Source: Beijerinckiaceae bacterium (GTDB taxonomy: Bacteria > Pseudomonadota > Alphaproteobacteria > Rhizobiales > Beijerinckiaceae). From it: a DNA stretch of 11,626 nt. The stretch lies in contig DAICZI010000019.1 of assembly GCA_027311205.1 (NCBI GenBank), positions 1 through 11,626 on the forward strand, given 5' to 3'. The notes under the pieces were generated by a model, which worked only from the letters and a program-made list of their open reading frames with translations, was not told the origin of the DNA and did no database searches. Of this stretch, positions 1-6,064 are shown piece by piece. Position 1 is the first letter of the stretch. The number at the start of each line of letters is the position of its first letter. The translations under genes and the position numbers were made by a program.

Positions 1-526
1 CGATATAGGGCAGCGAACTGCCGATCAACCGCCGCATGGTAATCACTGCCGGGATATGAGCCGGCCATTGCTGGGCCAGCGCCCAGGTATCCGTGCCGCG
101 CGCCGGGCTCAGGATAATGCCCGCAACACTATGCTCGCGCATGGCGCGCAGGACATGCAATTGGCGTTCCGGATCTTCGTTGGTGTTGGCCAAAATCGGC
201 GTAAAGCCACGCTGGTAAAGCGCCGCCTCGATACCGGCTGTCAGTTCGGCAAAAAACGGGTTGGTGAGGTCGCCCATAATCATGCCAACGAAATCCGACG
301 AGGCCGAGCGCAGGCTGGCGGCCCCGCGATGATAAACGTAGCCCAGCGCCTGCATCGCTTCATTGACCCGGACTTTGGTGTCCTCCGCCACAAGGGAACT
401 GGCCGACAAGACAAGCGACACCGTCGACTTGGACACCCCCGCGCGGCGGGCAACATCCACAATCGTAACGCGACCCGTGCGGCCGCCGACGCTGTCTCTT
501 AGGCCTTCGGCCATGTCATCATCCAT
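1..526 (-). CDS. LacI-family transcriptional repressor (N-terminal part, cut by window start)
   Basis: The gene reads leftward and its 3' end lies outside the window; 175 codons are visible. Residues about 20-66 form a LacI helix-turn-helix: TIVDVARRAGVSKSTVSLVL, then a third helix ending in ALGYV. A hinge around 69-77 contains the typical SLRS. The periplasmic-binding-protein-like ligand core begins at residue 80 (VGMIMGDLTNPFFAELTAGI), a classic LacI/GalR opening. Ligand residues cannot be judged from the visible part; sugars or sugar acids are usual for the family. The start chosen is ATG at 526-524. The next in-frame ATG, at 514-512, has a weak GGAT upstream and is a real alternative, because about 20 residues precede the HTH. 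The gene is divergent from the flavoprotein gene, and the shared intergenic region holds two LacI-like sites. I infer that it represses the flavoprotein gene and probably itself. The family is certain; the regulon is inferred. Confidence 0.93.
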   Translation of the reverse strand, partial: MDDDMAEGLRDSVGGRTGRVTIVDVARRAGVSKSTVSLVLSASSLVAEDTKVRVNEAMQALGYVYHRGAASLRSASSDFVGMIMGDLTNPFFAELTAGIEAALYQRGFTPILANTNEDPERQLHVLRAMREHSVAGIILSPARGTDTWALAQQWPAHIPAVITMRRLIGSSLPYI

Positions 527-530
527 TGCA

Positions 531-546
531 TTTGGCTCGTTCCAAA
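531..546. promoter_or_regulatory. Candidate LacI-type operator O1, next to the repressor start
   Basis: This is a 16-bp imperfect palindrome centred on CG at 538/539, TTTGGCTCGTTCCAAA; 6 of 8 base pairs are symmetrical. A central CG flanked by such arms is the usual form of LacI/PurR/GalR operators. It lies 5 bp upstream of the repressor ATG, so binding would block repressor expression (autoregulation, inferred). Its right half CGTTCCAAA recurs inverted at 621-629. Confidence 0.55.
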
Positions 547-584
547 TAACTTATTTTTACTCATTAAGTCCGAAGATGCGCAGA

Positions 585-600
585 GTTTATCGCCCTAAAC
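585..600. repeat. 16-bp imperfect palindrome between the two operators
   Basis: GTTTA (585-589) and TAAAC (596-600) are perfect inverted arms around a 6-base centre; 6 of 8 pairs are symmetrical overall. It sits between O1 and O2, upstream of the flavoprotein -35. It could be a site for a second regulator or part of the divergent repressor promoter, or it could be chance. Its sequence does not match O1/O2. Confidence 0.3.
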
Positions 601-614
601 GGGCATCAACCATC

Positions 615-643
615 TTGCGTTTTGGAACGTGACGATATATATT
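615..643 (+). promoter_or_regulatory. Candidate sigma70 promoter of the flavoprotein gene
   Basis: There is a -35 TTGCGT at 615-620, a 17-bp spacer, and a -10 TATATT at 638-643 (five of six bases match TATAAT). Transcription would begin near 650, so the ATG at 651 would be at the very 5' end of the message. The GTG at 693 would then have a normal leader of about 40 bases. The spacer is occupied by operator O2. Confidence 0.5.
621..636. promoter_or_regulatory. Candidate LacI-type operator O2, inside the promoter spacer
   Basis: Its left half TTTGGAACG (621-629) is the exact reverse complement of the right half of O1 (538-546). The right half, TGACGAT, is poorly symmetrical. The centre CG at 628/629 is 90 bp from the O1 centre. 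Its position between -35 and -10 is one where a bound repressor would exclude RNA polymerase. Confidence 0.45.
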
Positions 644-680
644 TATCCCAATGCCGCCTTGGCGTCAACTGTCATTTTCA

Positions 681-685
681 GAGGA
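681..685 (+). promoter_or_regulatory. Ribosome binding site that selects the GTG 693 start
   Basis: GAGGA at 681-685 lies 7 bases before GTG 693 but only 1 base before the in-frame ATG 687, and it is downstream of ATG 651. Spacing therefore favours GTG 693 as the initiator of the flavoprotein. Confidence 0.6.
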
Positions 686-692
686 AATGCGC

Positions 693-2747
693 GTGCCCCT
701 AGCCGTCCCTCAATCAGTGCTTGATGGACTGACTGACGTCGCTATGCCCAAGCGCCACCCCAGCCGCGCCCCCTCGCGTTTTGTGGATGTGGCAGGTTCC
801 CGTCTGCCCCATTATGTCTGCGAGGCACTGGTGCTTGGCAGCGGTGCGGCGGGCTGGCGCGCCGCTGTTGAGATGCAACGCAGAGGTGTTGACGTTATGG
901 TCGCCACCCAGAATCTCTATGGCGGGACGTCGGCCTGTTCGGGTTCCGACAAGCAGACGTTGCACACCGCCTCGGGGAGTGGTCATGGCGATGATTTCTA
1001 TGCGCTGGCGGAAGCTTTGGGCGCAGGCGGCGCAATGGATCATGACACCGCCTATGTTGAGGCGGTCGGTTCCCTGCGGGCGCTCTCCTCATTGCACTAT
1101 CTTGGCTTGCCACTGCCGGTCGATGGCTTTGGCGCGCCGCTGCGCTACCAGACCGATCATGATGAAGCGGGCCGTGCCACCAGTTGCGGGCCGCGCACAT
1201 CGCGCTTGATGGTGAAAGTTCTGGCTGAGGAATCAGCGCGTCTTGGCGTTACTGTGATCAACCGTTGCACGGCGGCAAAAATCCTGGTGGCGGAAGGGCG
1301 CGTTTCTGGCCTGATTGCCTTTCATGCCGCCGCGCGCGCCCCGGACAACCCGATGGGTCTGGTGGTGTTCACCATGGGCGCGCTGGTGCTGGCGGCTGGC
1401 GGACCGGGCGAGCTTTATCGCGACAGCGTCTACCCAAAGCATTGCTTTGGTGCCTTGGGCCTGGCGCTCGAAGCCGGGATCGAGGCGGTCAATCTCACCG
1501 AAAGCCAGTTTGGCATCGGCACGCCGCGCGATGGGTTTCCATGGAACCTTTCAGGCACTTATGCACAGTCCCTGCCCTATATTTATTCTGTTGATCCCGA
1601 AGGCGTCGAACGCAATTTCCTTGGGAACTATTACCGCACCACGCAGGAACTCGTCTCCAACGTGTTTCGCAAGGGTTATCAATGGCCCTTCCATGCCTCG
1701 CGCATGCTCGATTTTGGTTCGAGCCTGGTCGATCTGGCGATATTCCGCGAGACGCAAGGCGGGCGCAAAGTCTTCATGGATTTCAACCGCAATCCTGAGC
1801 CTGTGCCGGGCGATGCCGCTTTCTCGCTGGAGCGGCTTGATGGTGACGTGCGTGCCTATCTGGAAAACAATGACGCGCTGTTAGCGACGCCCATCGCGCG
1901 CCTGGCGCGCATGAACCCCCTGGCGATTGAACTTTATCGCCGTTACAAGAAAGACATCACCCGCACGCCGCTGGAATTTGCGGTCAACAACCAGCACATG
2001 AACGGCGGTATTTCCGTCGACACCTGGGGCCGCTCCAGCCTGCCCGGCTGCTATGCGATTGGCGAGGCGGCAGGTACGCATGGGGTTACGCGACCTGGCG
2101 GTGCGGCGCTGAATGCCGGCCAGGTCATGGGCCAGCGTTGTGCCGAGCATTTTGCCGCCACACGGCCGCAGCCACGCGACGATCTGCTGACGCAACGCAT
2201 GCTTGAACCGGAGGTTGCTGCCCTACTGAATCTTGTGCAGGCCAACGGCGGGCGCGATGTGATGGCAGTTGCGCGCGAAGTGCAGGCGCGCATGAGCGAT
2301 CATGCCGGGTTCATATGTTCGCCAGCAGACGTGAGCGCGGCGCGTGGCGAAGCGCGGGCCTTGAATACCGATCTTGGCCGGCGCGGCCTGCGGGCCACGC
2401 GCCCAGACGAAATGGTGCGCTGCGTTCAATGGCGGCACATGGCGCTGGTCTCCGAAGCGGTGCTGACAGCGCTGGACTGCTATGTGACGCAGGGCGGTGG
2501 CAGTCGCGGCGCGCGCGCTATTTGCTGTTCCCAGGGAACCGCCGTTCCCGAGACCAGATACGGCCCTTTGGAAGCCTTCCGGTTTCGTGCCGAGCGCAAC
2601 CAGGATCGACGTGTAAAAATCATCGTCAGGTGCGAGCCCAAGGGGTTTGTTTGCGAGACAAGGCCGCTGCGCCCGTTCGATGCGACCAGGACGGCCTATT
2701 TCGAGCGCGACTGGGGACGGTTTTTATCAGGCGCGCTTTATGATTGA
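693..2747 (+). CDS. Fumarate reductase/succinate dehydrogenase-type FAD flavoprotein, substrate unknown
   Basis: The protein is 684 residues from GTG 693; an ATG at 651 would add 14. The GAGGA at 681-685 and the promoter at 615-643 decide for 693. A dinucleotide-binding GSGAAG lies at residues 49-54, followed by the capping domain. A second FAD contact is AIGEAAGTHG at 455-464, with RPGGAALNAG from 467, and a C-terminal helical domain contains GGSRGARA near 602-609. This is the SdhA/FrdA/NadB/AprA superfamily layout at near full length. The His and Arg corresponding to the HxxxGG and RxGG active-site motifs are kept (HMNGG at 435-439, R467). The HPTG segment is replaced by SQFGIG at 271-276, and no histidine appears at the usual covalent-FAD position, so FAD is probably non-covalent. 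It is a cytoplasmic oxidoreductase by lack of a signal peptide. No iron-sulfur partner gene follows; a transposase scar begins about 40 bp downstream. It is likely controlled by the divergent LacI protein. Superfamily sure; reaction unknown. Confidence 0.9.
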   Translation: MPLAVPQSVLDGLTDVAMPKRHPSRAPSRFVDVAGSRLPHYVCEALVLGSGAAGWRAAVEMQRRGVDVMVATQNLYGGTSACSGSDKQTLHTASGSGHGDDFYALAEALGAGGAMDHDTAYVEAVGSLRALSSLHYLGLPLPVDGFGAPLRYQTDHDEAGRATSCGPRTSRLMVKVLAEESARLGVTVINRCTAAKILVAEGRVSGLIAFHAAARAPDNPMGLVVFTMGALVLAAGGPGELYRDSVYPKHCFGALGLALEAGIEAVNLTESQFGIGTPRDGFPWNLSGTYAQSLPYIYSVDPEGVERNFLGNYYRTTQELVSNVFRKGYQWPFHASRMLDFGSSLVDLAIFRETQGGRKVFMDFNRNPEPVPGDAAFSLERLDGDVRAYLENNDALLATPIARLARMNPLAIELYRRYKKDITRTPLEFAVNNQHMNGGISVDTWGRSSLPGCYAIGEAAGTHGVTRPGGAALNAGQVMGQRCAEHFAATRPQPRDDLLTQRMLEPEVAALLNLVQANGGRDVMAVAREVQARMSDHAGFICSPADVSAARGEARALNTDLGRRGLRATRPDEMVRCVQWRHMALVSEAVLTALDCYVTQGGGSRGARAICCSQGTAVPETRYGPLEAFRFRAERNQDRRVKIIVRCEPKGFVCETRPLRPFDATRTAYFERDWGRFLSGALYD

Positions 2748-2786
2748 GGGGGGCATCCTCGTCACCGGGCCCATCGTTGCTTCACA

Positions 2787-3043
2787 ACGAAGATCCGCGC
2801 CAACGCCAGCCGACACAGCGCGGTGCCTTACGGGCACGCGGCCAAGATCGAGGCACAGCTTAAACAGGAGTGGCCGATCTGGTGGCCAAAGCCGAGGCGG
2901 CGGCTATGGCGGAGATTTCCGACGACGTGTCGATCCCCGAAGAACCGGCGCGGTGCGAGGAGCGCTTGAGTCAAATTGCGCAAGCGCGGGCCAAGGAGCA
3001 TCGCGCCACCTTGTTGCATGGAGACGGTGCAAGGCGTGTTTGA
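2787..3043 (+). pseudogene. Decayed IS1182-like transposase fragment, frameshifted
   Basis: Two overlapping frames together read as an internal piece of an IS1182-family transposase. Frame one (2787-2870) gives TKIRANASRHSAVPYGHAAK and then IEAQLKQE. Frame two (2870-3043) continues VADLVAKAEAAAMAEISDD, then VSIPEEPARCEERLSQIAQA and a stop. The order of motifs (KIRANASRH, YGHA-K, EAQLK, SIPEE-AR-EERL) is what I recall for this family. The join at 2870 implies loss of one base (GAGGTG reduced to GAGTG). Similarity fades after about 2998. The catalytic N- and C-terminal parts and both terminal inverted repeats are missing, so it cannot be mobile. It marks an old insertion between the flavoprotein gene and the cox block. 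Confidence 0.75.
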
Positions 3044-3379
3044 ATGTTTGGGCGGCTTCGATCATGTCATTCGAGAGAATTTGTCATGGCGGGTGCCTTC
3101 GGCATGAACCAGCCGGTCCACGGTGCCCCATGGTCCGGCAATACGGGACTCATACATCCCGGGAATCTTGGCAGCGTTGACCGCGCAGGACCGAACGCTC
3201 CACAGCAAGCGGCTTTTGGTCGCCCGAGGCGATGGCGTGTGCCGACGCTTGATGGCAAACCCCGGCCTAAGCCGAAGCTCACCTGAATCGTTGCAACAAA
3301 GTCGCATTCATCAACCTGTTCGCGATGGGCTGAAGGTTGCCCCTGCACCCAGATTTTGCTTGGCAAGTTTGCATCTCGC
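3044..3379. other. Gene-poor stretch, no assignable feature
   Basis: Several short frames of 80-100 codons are open on both strands. None starts with a convincing ribosome binding site and I recognise none as a protein family. The simultaneous openness of several frames is typical of GC-rich non-coding or decayed DNA. It may be further mobile-element debris continuing from the transposase fragment, but I see no terminal repeats. Confidence 0.5.
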
Positions 3380-3393
3380 GCGCATGAATGCGC
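3380..3393. repeat. Palindrome upstream of coxC
   Basis: GCGCAT and ATGCGC form perfect 6-bp arms around GA (14 bp). It ends 26 bases before the coxC start. A TTGCTTG heptamer at 3356-3362 precedes it, and the same heptamer occurs upstream of coxM at 4612-4618. It may be a regulatory site for coxC, with no proof. Confidence 0.3.
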
Positions 3394-3419
3394 CCATGCC
3401 CTGAGCTGGCCTCTGCAGA

Positions 3420-4571
3420 ATGGCCCTTGACATGCATGTTATCTATGATCCGCTGTTGGTTGTGCTGTCGCTGTTGATTGCCGCGCAGGGCGGCTATGTC
3501 GGATTCCGGCTGGCGGCCCAGGTGACGGGTGATGGCTCGGGCCATGATCGACTCTTGCTGGTCGGTGCCGCAGCCTCACTGGCGACGGGTATCTGGTCGA
3601 TGCATTTCATCGGCATGCTGGCATTGCGCTTTGCTGTGCCGTTGCATTTTGCCGCATTGCCGACGCTGCTTTCGCTGCTGATCTGCGCCCTGGTTGTTGG
3701 CCCGGCGATCTATGCCATTCACGCGCCCTTGCCGCGTCAGATGCGGGTGATCGCGGGCGGCACGCTGATGGGGCTCGGCATTGCCGCAATGCATTATGTT
3801 GGCATGGACGGTCTCAATGCCGGGGTCATGATGTCCAATCGCCCGGCCTTTGTCGGTGCCAGCCTGTTGATCGGCATTGCTGGTTCTACATTCGCGGTGT
3901 GGGTCATTCAGCAGGGCAGTAACCGGCCGCCACTATGGGCCGGCGCGCTGATTTTCGCGCTCTCGGTGGCGGGGATGCATTATGTCGCCGTGGCGGGCAT
4001 GGTTATGGCACCGCAACGCATGGCGACGCCATTGCCGCCGACGGCCTTGAGCGCCAACGTGCTGGCGATGCTGGTTGCGCTGGCGGCCTTCGGGATTTCA
4101 GCGGCCTTTTTGCTCTCATTGGTACCGCGCAAGAGCGTGGCAAGCGGTGAACCGGCCGTCAGTTCGCCCATTGCGCCCAGCCTCGAAACGTTGCCGGTCG
4201 AACAAAAGGGCCGCAAATTCGCCCTGGCGCTGCATGATGTGCAGGTCATCCGTGCCAACGCGCATTACACTTATGTCAGCGACGCCGGTAACGAGTATTT
4301 TTGTCCTTTGCCGATCAGCCAGATCGAGGCTGGCATTGACCATAGCCGTTTCATTCGTGTGCATCGCTCCTACATCGTCAATGTTGCGCATATTGTGACA
4401 TTGCGACGCGCGGGTGATGCTGGCGTGATCGAAATGCGAAGTATGTTGCATCGCAAAATTCCGGTGGCGCGCGCTCGTGTCGCACCCGTCAAACAGCGCC
4501 TGGCCAAGCCTCAGACGGCGAGCCCGACACCAAATGCGTCAACAGTACTGACGCAGTTCGTGCCAAAATAG
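3420..4571 (+). CDS. coxC: CoxC: MHYT membrane sensor fused to LytTR DNA-binding domain
   Basis: This 383-residue protein is a membrane-bound one-component regulator. Residues about 8-235 are a hydrophobic MHYT domain with six or seven membrane segments. It contains three signature motifs: SMHFIGM at 60-66, AMHYVGM at 123-129 and GMHYVAV at 185-191. In this family the Met/His residues are proposed to hold copper and to sense diatomic gases such as CO or O2. A linker (about 236-265) leads to a LytTR domain at about 268-355, marked by VIRANAHYTYV and FIRVHRSYIVN. The architecture matches CoxC and CoxH of Oligotropha carboxidovorans. Its position just before coxM identifies it as CoxC. An in-frame stop at 3402-3404 restricts the start to ATG 3420 or ATG 3432, and neither has a clear Shine-Dalgarno. 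It is followed by a 107-bp gap holding a candidate target site. The architecture is certain; the ligand and target are inferred. Confidence 0.93.
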   Translation: MALDMHVIYDPLLVVLSLLIAAQGGYVGFRLAAQVTGDGSGHDRLLLVGAAASLATGIWSMHFIGMLALRFAVPLHFAALPTLLSLLICALVVGPAIYAIHAPLPRQMRVIAGGTLMGLGIAAMHYVGMDGLNAGVMMSNRPAFVGASLLIGIAGSTFAVWVIQQGSNRPPLWAGALIFALSVAGMHYVAVAGMVMAPQRMATPLPPTALSANVLAMLVALAAFGISAAFLLSLVPRKSVASGEPAVSSPIAPSLETLPVEQKGRKFALALHDVQVIRANAHYTYVSDAGNEYFCPLPISQIEAGIDHSRFIRVHRSYIVNVAHIVTLRRAGDAGVIEMRSMLHRKIPVARARVAPVKQRLAKPQTASPTPNASTVLTQFVPK

Positions 4572-4604
4572 CGCTCTTGGTGCAGGCGCGGCCCGCTTCC
4601 TCAC

Positions 4605-4634
4605 GCACAACTTGCTTGTGCACTGCACTATGAT
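4605..4634 (+). promoter_or_regulatory. Candidate regulated promoter of the coxMSLDEF operon
   Basis: GCACAA (4605-4610) and TTGTGC (4616-4621) are perfect 6-bp inverted arms around CTTGC. A -10-like TATGAT lies at 4629-4634 (five of six bases match TATAAT). No recognisable -35 exists at 16-18 bp spacing; the inverted repeat sits there instead, as expected for an activator-dependent promoter. A TGCAC tandem (4619-4628) overlaps its edge. This is 45 bp upstream of coxM, in the only sizeable gap in the cox block. CoxC is the obvious candidate activator; that is inference. Confidence 0.4.
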
Positions 4635-4678
4635 GATCATGCCTTCAAAGACCAATAATCTGGTGAGGAGACGCGAAG

Positions 4679-5539
4679 ATGATCCCCGGCGCATTTGAAT
4701 ATCATCGCCCGAAAACGCTCGTTGATGCGGTAACCATGCTCGCCTCATTGGGCGAGGACGCTCGCCCGCTGGCCGGTGGCCACAGCCTGATTCCGCTCAT
4801 GAAGCAGCGGCTTTCGGCGCCGTCGCATCTGATTGATCTTGCAGGCATCGGCGATCTTCGCACGATCAGCGAGGAGAATGGCGCGCTGGTGCTGGGTGCT
4901 ATGGTGACGCAGCGCGCGCTGCTCGCCTCGGCGCTGGTCCAGGTCAAGGCACCCCTGCTTATCGAGGCGGCGCAGCAAATTGCTGATCCGCAGATCAGGG
5001 CGCTCGGCACGCTGGGCGGCAATGTGGCCAATGGCGATCCCGGCAATGACATGCCCGCCGTGATGATGTGCCTCGATGCCAGTTACGTGGCGCAGGGGCC
5101 AAAAGGCATGCGGCATATCAAGGCGCGCGACTTTTACCACGGGGCCTATGACACGGCGCTGGCGGCTGGCGAGATTTTGACGGCCATTCATGTGCCGATC
5201 GTCGCCGGGCAAGGCACCGCCTACGAGAAACTGAAACGAAAGATTGGTGATTATGCGGTTGCCGCGGCCGCCGTGGTGCTGACCATGGCCAATGGCAAGG
5301 TGGCCACCTGTTCGATTGGCCTGACCAATGTTGCGCCAACCCCGCTATGGGCGAAAGATGCGGCAGCCATGCTGGTCGGCACGACGCTGGACGCAGGCTC
5401 GGTGAAAAAGGCGGTGGCGGCAGCCGAAGCCATTACCGATCCGGCTTCCGACGGGCGCGGCCCACCTGACTACCGGCGCAAGATGGCGGGCATCATGCTG
5501 ACCCGAGCCCTTGCCCGCGCCGCGAGCCGAGCAGCTTAA
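4679..5539 (+). CDS. coxM: CO dehydrogenase medium subunit, FAD-binding (CoxM)
   Basis: This is the flavoprotein subunit of aerobic Mo-Cu CO dehydrogenase. It takes electrons from the CoxS iron-sulfur clusters to FAD and on to the quinone pool. The 286 residues are close to the 288 of the O. carboxidovorans protein. The two FAD-binding motifs lie where that protein has them: AGGHS at 32-36 and TLGGN at 111-115, the latter followed by GDPGND. The C-terminal CO_deh_flav_C-type domain begins around residue 180. Start ATG 4679 has a strong GAGGAG (4665-4670) 8 bases upstream. It is the first gene of the M-S-L-D-E-F transcription unit and is separated from coxS by 24 bp. The family alone would allow a xanthine dehydrogenase-like FAD subunit, but the adjacent form I coxL settles the assignment. 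Confidence 0.96.
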   Translation: MIPGAFEYHRPKTLVDAVTMLASLGEDARPLAGGHSLIPLMKQRLSAPSHLIDLAGIGDLRTISEENGALVLGAMVTQRALLASALVQVKAPLLIEAAQQIADPQIRALGTLGGNVANGDPGNDMPAVMMCLDASYVAQGPKGMRHIKARDFYHGAYDTALAAGEILTAIHVPIVAGQGTAYEKLKRKIGDYAVAAAAVVLTMANGKVATCSIGLTNVAPTPLWAKDAAAMLVGTTLDAGSVKKAVAAAEAITDPASDGRGPPDYRRKMAGIMLTRALARAASRAA

Positions 5540-5563
5540 ACACTTTTTCTGGAGACAGAAGCA

Positions 5564-6064
5564 ATGGCCAAGATAAATGTAACAATGACCGTGAATGGCG
5601 AGGAAGTCAGCGGCCTTGCCGAGCCTCGCACCCTGCTGGTACATTTCATTCGCGAGACGCTGAACCTGACTGGAACCCATATTGGCTGCGAAACCAGCCA
5701 TTGCGGGGCCTGCACCATTGATCTTGATGGTGTCTCGGTGAAATCCTGCACGAGATTTGCCGTGCAGGCCGAAGGGTCACATATCCGAACCATCGAGGGC
5801 ATAGCCCATGCTGATGGCACATTGCATCAGTTGCAGGAGAGTTTCCGACAGATGCATGGCCTGCAATGCGGCTATTGCACGCCGGGCATGATTCTGCGCG
5901 CCTGGCGGCTGCTACAGGAAAACCCGCGCCCCAGCGAAGATGAAATACGCCATGGCATTTCAGGCAATCTTTGCCGCTGCACCGGCTATCAGAACATCGT
6001 CAAATCCATCCAGCATGCGGCGGCGGCATTGAACGGCGAGACTTTCGCGGAGGCGGCACAATGA
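5564..6064 (+). CDS. coxS: CO dehydrogenase small subunit, 2x[2Fe-2S] (CoxS)
   Basis: This is the iron-sulfur subunit that wires the Mo-Cu site in CoxL to FAD in CoxM. It is 166 residues, the same length as the O. carboxidovorans subunit. The N-terminal plant-type ferredoxin domain carries cluster ligands C42, C47, C50 and C62. The C-terminal helical domain carries C102, C105, C137 and C139 (QCGYCTPGM and GNLCRCTGY). All eight cysteines are at the positions known for that enzyme. Start ATG 5564 has GGAG at 5551-5554, 9 bases upstream. Its last four bases overlap the coxL start (ATGA at 6061-6064), indicating coupled translation. Confidence 0.97.
   Translation: MAKINVTMTVNGEEVSGLAEPRTLLVHFIRETLNLTGTHIGCETSHCGACTIDLDGVSVKSCTRFAVQAEGSHIRTIEGIAHADGTLHQLQESFRQMHGLQCGYCTPGMILRAWRLLQENPRPSEDEIRHGISGNLCRCTGYQNIVKSIQHAAAALNGETFAEAAQ

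Noticed and set aside
56..502. A 148-codon plus-strand frame at the left end
   Set aside because: It is antisense to the clearly recognisable LacI-family gene on the minus strand.
2647..3180. A plus-strand frame spanning the flavoprotein 3' end and the transposase scar
   Set aside because: It overlaps the flavoprotein by about 100 bases in another frame, and it crosses the transposase remnant in a frame that does not carry the transposase similarity.
3044..3404. Overlapping short frames (80-100 codons) on both strands as a possible small gene
   Set aside because: No start signal, no recognised family, and several frames are equally open; treated as unassigned decayed DNA.
5971..6060. Upstream extension of coxL by 30 residues
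   Set aside because: The extension lies inside coxS and does not match CoxL N-termini. ATG 6061 has GGAGG at good spacing and gives the expected length.
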